64,000 nucleotides of DNA from an uncultured Flavobacteriales bacterium (GTDB lineage Bacteria > Bacteroidota > Bacteroidia > CAIKAF01). The position numbers and the translations under genes were made by a program. The stretch spans positions 62,001 to 126,000 of the forward strand of contig CAILUT010000047.1 in assembly GCA_903837495.1 (NCBI GenBank), in the 5' to 3' direction. The stretch's first letter is position 1. Each line of letters starts with the position of its first letter. Of the stretch, positions 9,186 through 16,999 are shown piece by piece. The notes under the pieces are model-generated. The model was not told the DNA's origin. It did not search any database and saw only the letters and a list, made by a program, of their open reading frames with translations.

Positions 9186-11240
9186 TTAATCTTCTTCTTC
9201 TTGTTTGGCTGGACTTGCCTTAAAGTCTTCTGAAACGATTTTCAAAGAAACTCGGCGGTTGATGGTATGGGCATCTTCAAAAACTTGTTCGCCTTCCGTT
9301 TTCTTTAGTTCGTTGATGTAGGGTTCTGTCAGTACGGTATCTTTAGTGAAGATGTATCCTGATTTCAGTCCTTTCATGTTTTTCAAGAGTTTCCGGGGTT
9401 CGGTTTCGCCGTATCCTTTGGGGGTTAATCTGGCTTTGGGGATGCCCGCTTCAACAAGCAGTCGAACAATTTCGTTTGCACGTCGGTCAGAAAGGCGTTG
9501 GTTGTAATCGTCGTTGCCTCGGGCATCGGTATGGGCTCCAATTTCAACCACTGTTTTTGGGTTGTCTTCCAAGATGGTTTGGAGGTTTTTAACGGTATCC
9601 ATGTATTGAGGCAGCACAATTTCGCGGTCGAAGACGAATTGGATTTCAAATTCCAAATTCACTTTGGTTGTTTTCAAATTGAAATCGGCCACCATATTGG
9701 TGTCTTTGCAGGTTTTTAGTGGGTCTAGGCCCATAGAGGAAGCCCGATTCACGTCGTTGTAGTATTTTTCTTTGCTGGCCTGCATGTCGTAGGTGGTACC
9801 GAATGGGATTTGTTTTTTGTAGTAACCCATTTTATCGGTGGTGATTTTGATGGTTTCCCCTTGGGGGTCTTTTAATTCCACGGTTGCTTCGGCCAAGGGT
9901 TCTTTGGTGTCTTTGTCGCGAACGGTACCGCTTAGCATAATGTTGCTGGGCGGGATTTGGAATGCCCAGATATCATCAAGGCCTTTAGAACCGTCGCGGT
10001 TGGAGGAAAGGTATCCTTTCTCCACGCCTCTTTCAAACATAATACCAAAGTCATCGCGTTGGGAGTTGATGGGGTATTGCATGTTTTCTACTTTTCCCCA
10101 GGTATTTCCGTCCAATTTTGAGGCTTTGTAGATATCAAGGCCTCCCATTCCTTCTGGGCGGTTGGAAGAGAAGTAAAGGGTGCCGTCTAATTTTAAGTGG
10201 GGATATACTTCGTTGTCAAGGGTATTGATTTCGGGCCCTAGGTTTTTTGGATTTACGAAGGTTTTTGCTTTTCGTTGGTATTCAGCAATCCAAAGGTCCA
10301 TTCCACCGTTTGTGCCTGTCATATTGGATGAAAAAATCATGTATTTGCCGTCGCCGGTGATGGTTGGGTGGGCTGTAACGAAGGTGTCGTTGGCTAAGGA
10401 CACATTTTCGGGTTCGATCCATTCTTTTCCTTTTGCACGGGTGCGGTAGATTCGGCATCCTGAGCCATTTTTTTTATCGGCATAGCACCGGGTGAAGTAC
10501 AGATAGGTGTATCGGTTGTCCATGGTTCCGGACCCTTCTGAGTATTCAGTTGAGAGCAGGTCCATGCGTTTGGGTTCGCTCCACACCTTGGTTTTTTTAT
10601 CAAAATCAACCGTCCAAAGGTCTTCAGAAAGGCCACCGTGGGTATCCCATTCTTTGGCGCCTTTTCCTTTGAATTTTCGGTTTGAGGTAAAGATGATTAG
10701 ATCTTGTTTTTTGGAGGCAATGAAGGGGGAGAAGTCCATGTCTTTGGAGTTCCAAGCCTTCACATTTTCAACTTGGTAGCAGGTTGGTTTTTGGATCCAC
10801 TGAATAGAAAGTTCGCAGCTTTTCACACCAATTTCGGCACGTGGGTCGTTTGGGTCAATGCTTTTATACTTTTCGAACATGGCTTTTGCCTCTTCGTACC
10901 GGCCTGAATTTTTAAGCACCAAAGCGTACTCGTAGTGAGCCGGCCCGTTTTGCAAATCCATTTTGGTTACCTTTTTAAGCTGGCTTTCGGCGCGCTTGTA
11001 ATCGTTCATTTTCAGGTAGCACTTTGCCACCATGTAATTGATGCATGATTTTGCTGCTTTGTCTTTTCCTATGCGGCCAGCTGCTTTGTTGTACAGGTTA
11101 ATGGCTTCTGGAAAGTTGTTGCTGATGTAAGCAAAATCAGCCTTTTGAGTGGCTTTGTGGTCGCACTGAGCGGAAGCCGTACCAACGGCGAAAAAGGCTA
11201 CTGTGCCAAGCAGGATAGAGGATGGTTTCAGATTCAACAT
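9186..11240 (-). CDS. TPR/PD40/OmpA-family envelope protein
   Basis: A 684-residue exported protein of the modular Bacteroidota type. Signal peptide at residues 1-24 (ending TASA|Q), TPR-like helices to about 150, a WD40-like PD40 beta-propeller at about 160-430 (repeats such as YLYFTRCYADK, YMIFSSNMTG, TLYFSSNRPEG), a carboxypeptidase-regulatory-like beta-sandwich at about 440-530, and a C-terminal OmpA peptidoglycan-binding domain with GAHTDARGN and GYGETEP. This is the architecture of PorE-like proteins linked to the type IX secretion system, though paralogues exist and the role here is inferred. The ATG at 11240 was chosen because it gives the signal peptide; the frame is open further upstream. 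Confidence 0.9.
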   Translation of the reverse strand: MLNLKPSSILLGTVAFFAVGTASAQCDHKATQKADFAYISNNFPEAINLYNKAAGRIGKDKAAKSCINYMVAKCYLKMNDYKRAESQLKKVTKMDLQNGPAHYEYALVLKNSGRYEEAKAMFEKYKSIDPNDPRAEIGVKSCELSIQWIQKPTCYQVENVKAWNSKDMDFSPFIASKKQDLIIFTSNRKFKGKGAKEWDTHGGLSEDLWTVDFDKKTKVWSEPKRMDLLSTEYSEGSGTMDNRYTYLYFTRCYADKKNGSGCRIYRTRAKGKEWIEPENVSLANDTFVTAHPTITGDGKYMIFSSNMTGTNGGMDLWIAEYQRKAKTFVNPKNLGPEINTLDNEVYPHLKLDGTLYFSSNRPEGMGGLDIYKASKLDGNTWGKVENMQYPINSQRDDFGIMFERGVEKGYLSSNRDGSKGLDDIWAFQIPPSNIMLSGTVRDKDTKEPLAEATVELKDPQGETIKITTDKMGYYKKQIPFGTTYDMQASKEKYYNDVNRASSMGLDPLKTCKDTNMVADFNLKTTKVNLEFEIQFVFDREIVLPQYMDTVKNLQTILEDNPKTVVEIGAHTDARGNDDYNQRLSDRRANEIVRLLVEAGIPKARLTPKGYGETEPRKLLKNMKGLKSGYIFTKDTVLTEPYINELKKTEGEQVFEDAHTINRRVSLKIVSEDFKASPAKQEEED

Positions 11241-11276
11241 TGCTCTTTTTTGAATTTCAATTCGGTTTTCGATGCT

Positions 11277-11307
11277 CAAATATGCACCATTATTTTCAAT
11301 TTCCCAA
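11277..11307 (-). promoter_or_regulatory. promoter of OmpA-family gene (TTGG-19-CATATTTG)
   Basis: On the minus strand TTGG (11304-11307) is separated by exactly 19 bases from CATATTTG (11277-11284). This is the same spacing and the same CAnnTTTG form found in the three ribosomal promoters of this window. The inferred start of transcription is about 30 bases before the ATG. Confidence 0.65.
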
Positions 11308-11319
11308 GAATTAAGGGCA

Positions 11320-11952
11320 TTACAATACAATGTTTAAGATGCCGAAAAATAGGACTTGAATCCAAAACAACCATGCGGCGGTTTGATTGTATTGCCCTTT
11401 TGTTAGGTAATCCCATATTGCCATGCAGGGGATGCTGAGCAACCACCACGTTAGGTAATTGGTCCAGGGGATGCTGTTTTCTGCCCAATTCCAATAGCCC
11501 AAATGAGTGGCTACGGGTTCTAACAGCGCATCAAATGCGGTCATAATGCTAGCTCCGGCAATCCAGCTTCTCCAGCCGTTTAAAAACCCTATCCATTGGT
11601 AAATGGAATAGCTTAAAATGGCCCAATTTAGTCCAATCAGCAGGGGGATTTTCATGGGGCCCCAGCCTAGAATGCTTCCGTATGAATATTGGCCAAAAAG
11701 CCAGCCGGTATGTACGCCTATGCATTCTGCGGTCCAGCCCAAAATGGAAACCAGAGCGAACCCTTTCAGAAAGGGCGTCAAGTTTGATTCTTTTAGCGAC
11801 AAAAAAACCATCAAGGCCGAAAACAGCAAATTTAGGGGGGTGATTTCATTAAAAAGGGGCCGGGTTGTTGGAAGGATTAACCCCAAAAGGCCTACGCAAA
11901 AAACAGCAACCGTCCAGAAAAGAGGTTTAAACAGAAACAGGGTCGTTTTCAT
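11320..11952 (-). CDS. cruF: carotenoid 1,2-hydratase, CruF family
   Basis: A 210-residue integral membrane protein of the CruF/DUF422 family, which adds water to the psi-end of carotenoids such as gamma-carotene derivatives. Conserved stretches are GWTAECIGVHTG, GWGPMKIPLLIGLNW and FDALLEPVATHLGYW, with six to seven hydrophobic segments. The ATG at 11952 overlaps the crtD stop as ATGA. CruF followed by a CrtD-type 3,4-desaturase fits the route to monocyclic hydroxylated carotenoids such as saproxanthin or flexixanthin in Bacteroidota. The actual pigment also depends on crtY/crtZ/crtW genes that are not in the window. Confidence 0.88.
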   Translation of the reverse strand: MKTTLFLFKPLFWTVAVFCVGLLGLILPTTRPLFNEITPLNLLFSALMVFLSLKESNLTPFLKGFALVSILGWTAECIGVHTGWLFGQYSYGSILGWGPMKIPLLIGLNWAILSYSIYQWIGFLNGWRSWIAGASIMTAFDALLEPVATHLGYWNWAENSIPWTNYLTWWLLSIPCMAIWDYLTKGQYNQTAAWLFWIQVLFFGILNIVL

Positions 11953-13433
11953 GATGCGGAAGGAATTTGACTGCACGCAATTTTGGCCGAAAGCAAGCAA
12001 AGGGGGATCCCGCCGCCGGGATGTACGCTGCCGCCGGTAAAATATAGGCCATTGATGGATGCGGATTCATTGGCATGCCTATTAAAAGCCGACCAAGTTG
12101 AATTGGAAGAGGGGCCGTAAAGGGCTCCATCGGGCGATCCGGTTCGGCGGGCTATGTCGGCGGGTTGCAATATCCATTCGGCCTGCACATGTTCAAGAAC
12201 GTCTTTCCCTAAAATTCGACTCAATTTTTGACGTATGCGCTCCCGGGCTTGGTCAATTTGTTCTTGCGTCAAGGTGCCAATTCCGGGAGCATTAACCATG
12301 GTAAACCAGTTTTCGCTTTGTTGGGGCGCATCACCGGGTATGCGTTTTGAGGAAATGAACAGATAAATGGTTGGGTCGGGCGTAATGCCGTTTCCAGGAA
12401 TACTTAGAGCCTTAAATTCAGCTTGGTAATCGTCAGCAAAAAAGATGTTGTGTACATCTAGCTCTGGGAATTGAGCTGACATGCCCCAATTAAATACCAA
12501 GGCCGAGGTAGATCGCTCGGCGGCTTTTATCCGTTCGGGCAGTTCAAGGGCTGGATTCAATAAAGGATAAAACCGCTGTACGTCGATGGCAGAAACAACG
12601 ATTCCTGCCCTTTCAGTTCCTCCACTCCATTCTGCGGCATTCGCTTTGCCCTGGTTGTGGTGGATAGCGGTTGCAGATCGGTTCAGTTCTATTTTTACTC
12701 CGAGTCGAATGGCCGATTGTTCCAATGCTTTGGTTATGGCTATCATGCCCTCTTTGGGAAGCCACGCGCCTTTAAAATACTCCAACGAAGGAATGGCTTG
12801 TAGGGTAGCCGGAGCTTTGTAGGGGTTGCTTCCGTTGTAAGTAGCATAGCGATCAAAAAGTTGTACGAGCTTGGGGTTTTTTAGTCTGCTTCGGTGTACA
12901 GCGTGTAGGGTTTTAAGCACATCGAGGCGGTGAATTTTTAGCATACCCTTCAAAAAATCTGTGTTTAGATAGGTTGAAAGGCGGTGCATAGATCGGTATA
13001 AAAAAACGGGGGCCGAGATGCCATAGATTTCGTTCGAGCGGCTTAGTTGTTGACGCACCGCATTTTTATGTACCTGAAAGGTTTTTGCGGCTTGCTCTGC
13101 GAATGATTCTGGGTTTGCAGGGGCATCAAAGCGGGTTCCATCGTTCCAAAAATACCGGCAAACCGGGTCAAGGCGAATCAACTCAGGCATTAAATCGCTA
13201 TGGCCGGCCAATTCAAGGAGTTCTTCCAGCAATTCTGGCAGGGTGAATAGGCTGGGGCCGGCATCAAATCGGTATCCTTGTTCCCAGTGTTCGGAGAGTT
13301 TTCCCCCAACAAAGGAATTTTGTTCCCAAATCTGAACAGAATAGCCTTTTTTTGCCAGTCTGATGCCCATAGCCAGTCCACTGACCCCCGCTCCAACAAC
13401 GATGGCCGAATTTTTATTTATGTCTAAACTCAT
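11949..13433 (-). CDS. crtD: carotenoid desaturase, CrtD/CrtI family
   Basis: A 494-residue FAD-dependent carotenoid desaturase. It has the N-terminal dinucleotide-binding motif VVGAGVSGLAMG, the CrtI-family signature VGGKLSEHWEQGYRFDAGPSL-type segment, and a C-terminal FAD contact LYFTGGSVHPGGGIPL. Family membership is clear. The specific assignment as a 1-hydroxycarotenoid 3,4-desaturase (CrtD) rather than phytoene desaturase (CrtI) rests on the overlapping cruF gene, whose product would supply the hydroxylated substrate. Confidence 0.87.
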   Translation of the reverse strand: MSLDINKNSAIVVGAGVSGLAMGIRLAKKGYSVQIWEQNSFVGGKLSEHWEQGYRFDAGPSLFTLPELLEELLELAGHSDLMPELIRLDPVCRYFWNDGTRFDAPANPESFAEQAAKTFQVHKNAVRQQLSRSNEIYGISAPVFLYRSMHRLSTYLNTDFLKGMLKIHRLDVLKTLHAVHRSRLKNPKLVQLFDRYATYNGSNPYKAPATLQAIPSLEYFKGAWLPKEGMIAITKALEQSAIRLGVKIELNRSATAIHHNQGKANAAEWSGGTERAGIVVSAIDVQRFYPLLNPALELPERIKAAERSTSALVFNWGMSAQFPELDVHNIFFADDYQAEFKALSIPGNGITPDPTIYLFISSKRIPGDAPQQSENWFTMVNAPGIGTLTQEQIDQARERIRQKLSRILGKDVLEHVQAEWILQPADIARRTGSPDGALYGPSSNSTWSAFNRHANESASINGLYFTGGSVHPGGGIPLCLLSAKIACSQIPSAS

Positions 13434-13550
13434 TTGATGCTTTCAGTTCCACAAAAGTATGCAGGAAAAACACCCGAATTTAAAAATGGTTGTGCATGTT
13501 TTGAAAAAGGGAGAAGGGGCCGCTTTTTGCTCTTTTTTGCAAAACAGGAT

Positions 13551-13907
13551 TTAAGGAACAACGGTAAACTCAATCACGGAAACCCGGAATACATTTGAAC
13601 CTGCAGCTAAGATTGTACCGGCAGGGAGCCAGAGCGGATTATCCACACAAGGATAAAAGACCAATCCAGACCAGCTACCAAATGGAACGCTGTTGCCGTT
13701 AATGCTTACCATGCTATAACAGCTGCCTCCCTGACCGCTGCAATTGGCCACCGGCATCACACCCTCCACCTTCCAAACTTTGTTTGCCGGCACCGTTTGA
13801 GTTGTGGACACCAACAAGACCTGACTAAATTGAAGGGTTTGGGCTTGGCTCGTTTTGGCCAATGAAAAAAGGGAAACAACAAAAGAAAAGAGCAAAAATG
13901 CACGCAT
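13551..13907 (-). CDS. small secreted protein, tandem paralogue 3 of 3
   Basis: 118 residues from the ATG at 13907 (MRAFLLFSF), with a signal peptide ending SQA|QT. After it comes a block shared almost word for word with the two neighbours (QTLQFSQVLLVSTTQ, VPANKVWKVEG). A variable centre with two extra cysteine pairs (CSGQGGSC and YPCVDN) follows, then a shared tail (LWLPAGT, AAGSNVF, VSVIEFTVVP). The function is unknown. It looks like a compact beta-sandwich adhesin-like or surface protein with one exchangeable region. Confidence 0.75.
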   Translation of the reverse strand: MRAFLLFSFVVSLFSLAKTSQAQTLQFSQVLLVSTTQTVPANKVWKVEGVMPVANCSGQGGSCYSMVSINGNSVPFGSWSGLVFYPCVDNPLWLPAGTILAAGSNVFRVSVIEFTVVP

Positions 13908-13933
13908 ATAAATAAGGATAAGCAAGGTTTATA

Positions 13934-14269
13934 TTAAGGCACTACGGTAAACTCAATCACGGAAACCTGGAATACATTTGAACCTGCGGCTAAAGTTGTG
14001 CCAGCGGGAAGCCATAAAGGAAAGGCGTTGCCAGATAAAGTGTAGCCAAAGGTTGAGACGACAATGCTGGTGGAATTGATGCTTATTTGATTAATGGCAT
14101 TGCCGTTGTATACCGGCATAACACCCTCCACCTTCCAAACCTTATTGGCCGGCACCGTTTGGGTTGTGGACACCAACAAGACCTGACTAAATTGAAGGGT
14201 TTGGGCTTGGACCGTCTTGTTTATAGAAACAAGGGAAAACCAAAGAGCAATAATCAAAAATGTACGCAT
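13934..14269 (-). CDS. small secreted protein, tandem paralogue 2 of 3
   Basis: 111 residues, signal peptide ending VQA|QT, then the conserved block and conserved tail described for its neighbours. The central region is shorter (YNGNAINQISINSTS) and free of cysteine. It starts 23 bases after paralogue 1 and is followed after 26 bases by paralogue 3, so the three probably form one transcript. Function unknown. Confidence 0.76.
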   Translation of the reverse strand: MRTFLIIALWFSLVSINKTVQAQTLQFSQVLLVSTTQTVPANKVWKVEGVMPVYNGNAINQISINSTSIVVSTFGYTLSGNAFPLWLPAGTTLAAGSNVFQVSVIEFTVVP

Positions 14270-14292
14270 ATAAGCAGGGATAATATGGGGTT

Positions 14293-14691
14293 TTAGGGAA
14301 CGACGTTGAACTCAATTACAGAAACACCAAATACATTGGTTCCAGCGGCTAAGGTTGTTCCGGCAGGGAGCCAGAGCGGTTGGAAATCCAGGCTTGCAGT
14401 GTAGCCCGTTTGGGCAACCCCCCCCGATCCATTCGTGGTGTGGCTATGAAACGCCCCCGCTACAAAAATTTGGCTGTTGTTTACAGTGATTGAAAAGTTC
14501 ACCGTGCTTCCCCATGGCGCAATCAACGACTGCGAGGGCATAAAACCCTCCACCTTCCAAACCTTATTGGCCGGCACCGTTTGAGTTGTGGACACCAACA
14601 AGACCTGACTAAATTGAAGGGTTTGAGCTTGGCTCGTATTGACCAATGAAAAAAGGGAAACAACAAAAGCAAAGAGCAAAAGGGTACGCAT
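14293..14691 (-). CDS. small secreted protein, tandem paralogue 1 of 3
   Basis: 132 residues from the ATG at 14691 (MRTLLLFAF); two codons for an earlier alternative start exist but give a worse signal peptide. First gene of the three-gene tandem array. Same N-terminal block and tail as the others. The middle is the longest of the three, with HSHTTNGSGG and TGYTASL. Function unknown. Confidence 0.76.
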   Translation of the reverse strand: MRTLLLFAFVVSLFSLVNTSQAQTLQFSQVLLVSTTQTVPANKVWKVEGFMPSQSLIAPWGSTVNFSITVNNSQIFVAGAFHSHTTNGSGGVAQTGYTASLDFQPLWLPAGTTLAAGTNVFGVSVIEFNVVP

Positions 14692-14841
14692 ACAGGGGGT
14701 TTGCACCAAAACTACAAATTACCCGGCAGTAAACTTAAAATGGAATTTAATTTGTTGTTAAGAAGGGGCGCTTTTAGGGTTGACATTAGGTGGTTTTTAT
14801 TTCCTTTTTTCTTTTTGATGCGGGTAAATTTAGGCTGCCAT

Positions 14842-14978
14842 TTCCGGCTGTCATAGGTAGTAAAACCTGCAAGGCCATAGCCCACAGCGCCCTGCGGTGG
14901 CTCCCAAGGTCGCCTCCTCGGTCGGTGGGCTTATGGCCCTGCAGGCTTTAGCTACCTTATTCCATCCGGGGCAGGGCC
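14842..14978 (+). repeat. dispersed palindromic element, copy B
   Basis: Starts with CCGGCTGTC, then nested arms AGGTAG/CTACCT, CCTGCA/TGCAGG and GGCCATAGCCCAC/GTGGGCTTATGGCC. The apical hairpin is GCGGTGGC-TCCCAAGGTC-GCCTCCTC (core 14899-14914). It lies between the divergently read secreted-paralogue array and prfC. The arms are unlike those of copies C-E in sequence but pair just as well. Confidence 0.82.
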
Positions 14979-15216
14979 GCACATACGTTTGATTGCTTTG
15001 CTAGGCTTGAACCGTTCTTGCCCCCGCTGTTCTATCTCTAAATTCCATTTGAAACCCCAGCCTTTTAAATTTATTTTTATTTGGTCCGCTCGCTCTTTGA
15101 TCATTGGGCCGGCATATTAAGTGGATTATTCCCCGCACCGCCCCATTAAATTCAGATAAAATGTAGGCAGCAACAAACATCATCAACTTGCCAAAAAATA
15201 GGGTAATTTTGCGGCT
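14979..15216 (+). other. intergenic stretch between element B and prfC region
   Basis: Together with 14692-14841 this is gene-free sequence upstream of two divergent units. It holds a TAATTTTG box at 15204-15211 that fits the plus-strand -7 consensus and would serve prfC. I see no RNA gene or convincing terminator. An 83-codon minus-strand frame here was not accepted. Confidence 0.5.
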
Positions 15217-15393
15217 ATGTTTTTTAACCCCAAGGGCCGATTGTTCAAACATCCCCCCTTACTATTGACCATGATTGAATTGAAACCCCATCCTATAATG
15301 GGCCTTGGAAATTTCAAAAGTTACCCCAATTCCAATCTGAATGTGCGTTCAGCGGGTTCTAGGCACAAATCAACAACAGCAATCCCATTTTAG
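15217..15393 (+). CDS. possible 58-residue leader ORF before prfC
   Basis: An ATG ([11 protein letters not shown]...) five bases after a TAATTTTG promoter box opens a 58-codon frame that ends with TAG one base before the prfC ATG. Its position suggests either a small coupled gene or a leader peptide. Composition is unremarkable (many N, P, S, K) and I recognise no family, so it may be chance. Confidence 0.25.
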   Translation: MFFNPKGRLFKHPPLLLTMIELKPHPIMGLGNFKSYPNSNLNVRSAGSRHKSTTAIPF

Positions 15394-15394
15394 C

Positions 15395-16990
15395 ATGAAA
15401 TTGAAAGAAGAATTGTTGCGCAGAAGGACTTTTGCCGTTATTTCTCACCCGGATGCCGGGAAAACAACGCTCACCGAGAAATTGCTGCTTTTTGGAGGAG
15501 CCATACAAACGGCGGGAGCTGTTAAATCAAATAAAATCACCAAAACCGCCACCTCCGATTTCATGGAAATCGAGAAGCAGCGCGGCATTTCGGTTGCCAC
15601 TTCGGTAATGGGATTTGAATACAAATCCATTAAAATAAACCTGTTGGATACCCCCGGCCACAAGGATTTTGCCGAGGATACCTACCGCACCTTAACCGCT
15701 GTGGACAGCGTTATTTTGGTTATTGATGCGGCGAACGGAGTCGAAGCCCAAACAGAACGGTTAATGGAAGTGTGCCGAATGCGCGATACACCGGTCATTG
15801 TCTTTATCAATAAAATGGACCGGGAGGGCAAAGACCCTTTTGACCTGCTAGATGAACTGGAAACAAAGCTCAGCATCAAGGTTCAGCCTCTTTCTTGGCC
15901 CATCAACATGGGCAACCGATTTAAGGGTGTTTACAACATCCTGCGCCGGCAATTGAATCTGTTTAGTCCCAATAAAACTGGAATATCGGATGATCTTCGT
16001 TCCTTTTCAGATTTGCAGGACCCGGCTTTGGATGTTGAATTGGGCGAGCGAGATGCAGCTCAGTTAAGGGAAGATTTAGATTTGATTCTAGGGGTGTACG
16101 ATCCTTTTTCGGTTGAGCGTTACCTCTCAGGGGCCTTGGCTCCCGTGTTTTTTGGCTCGGCCGTGAATAATTTTGGAGTTCAGGAATTGTTGGATTCTTT
16201 TATTGAATTGGCGCCAACACCTAGGGGCAGGGAATCGACCGAGGGGTTTGTAGAAAGCCAAAATGAATCTTTTAGCGGATTTATTTTTAAAATCCACGCC
16301 AATTTAGACCCGAGGCATCGGGACCGAATTGCTTTCTTACGCATTGTTTCAGGCACCTTTAACCGGCATGAGTTTTACACCCACGTCCGGCAGCAAAAAC
16401 AGATGCGGTTTAGCAATCCCACCAGCTTTATGGCTCAAGACAAAGAAATTATTGACCAGGCCTTTCCGGGCGATGTAATTGGATTGTACGATTCAGGGAA
16501 TTTCAAAATAGGCGACACCCTGACCTCAGGAGGCTCTTATTACTACAAAGGTATCCCCAGCTTTTCGCCTGAAATTTTTAAGGAGTTAATAAATTTAGAC
16601 CCCTTGAAAAGCAAACAGCTTGAAAAGGGAATAGAGCAATTAACCGATGAAGGGGTGGCTCAACTCTTTAGATTGCAACCAGGCAATCGAAAAGTGATAG
16701 GAACCGTCGGCGAGCTTCAATTTGAAGTCATTCAGTATCGGTTGGAGCACGAATACAAAGCCGCCTGCCGATTTCAGGCCATGGCCTTTCACAAAGCCTG
16801 TTGGATGACCACCGACCAGCCCAGTAGGCTGCAAGAATTTTTGCGCAGAAAAGCCGATAACATAGGTCTTGACAAAGACAACAACCCTGTTTTTCTGGCT
16901 CCCTCAGGGTTTCTATTAAACATGGCCAGGCAAGATTACCCTGAAATCGTATTTCATACCACCTCTGATTTTAAATCTGTGGTTAGTTAA
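15395..16990 (+). CDS. prfC: peptide chain release factor 3
   Basis: RF3 is the GTPase that removes RF1/RF2 from the ribosome after termination. 531 residues: G1 [10 protein letters not shown]2/G3 with [15 protein letters not shown]4 [16 protein letters not shown], and the RF3 C-terminal domain (GAVGxLQFEV-like [14 protein letters not shown]). The ATG at 15395 gives the usual [14 protein letters not shown] start; an in-frame ATG at 15341 would add 18 low-complexity residues. With prfA at 6.9 kb, two of the termination factors lie within 10 kb. Confidence 0.95.
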   Translation: MKLKEELLRRRTFAVISHPDAGKTTLTEKLLLFGGAIQTAGAVKSNKITKTATSDFMEIEKQRGISVATSVMGFEYKSIKINLLDTPGHKDFAEDTYRTLTAVDSVILVIDAANGVEAQTERLMEVCRMRDTPVIVFINKMDREGKDPFDLLDELETKLSIKVQPLSWPINMGNRFKGVYNILRRQLNLFSPNKTGISDDLRSFSDLQDPALDVELGERDAAQLREDLDLILGVYDPFSVERYLSGALAPVFFGSAVNNFGVQELLDSFIELAPTPRGRESTEGFVESQNESFSGFIFKIHANLDPRHRDRIAFLRIVSGTFNRHEFYTHVRQQKQMRFSNPTSFMAQDKEIIDQAFPGDVIGLYDSGNFKIGDTLTSGGSYYYKGIPSFSPEIFKELINLDPLKSKQLEKGIEQLTDEGVAQLFRLQPGNRKVIGTVGELQFEVIQYRLEHEYKAACRFQAMAFHKACWMTTDQPSRLQEFLRRKADNIGLDKDNNPVFLAPSGFLLNMARQDYPEIVFHTTSDFKSVVS

Positions 16991-16999
16991 CTTTTGTCT

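Noticed and set aside
13500-13550. terminator after the tandem secreted paralogues
   Set aside because: The minus strand has A-rich and T-rich runs here but no GC stem; I cannot support a terminator.
15001-15252. 83-codon minus-strand frame upstream of prfC
   Set aside because: No recognisable domain, no promoter box on that strand, and it runs against the likely prfC leader; composition looks like random intergenic sequence.
14692-15394. small RNA gene in the 700-base gap before prfC
   Set aside because: Apart from palindromic element B I see no promoter-terminator pair that would define an RNA gene.
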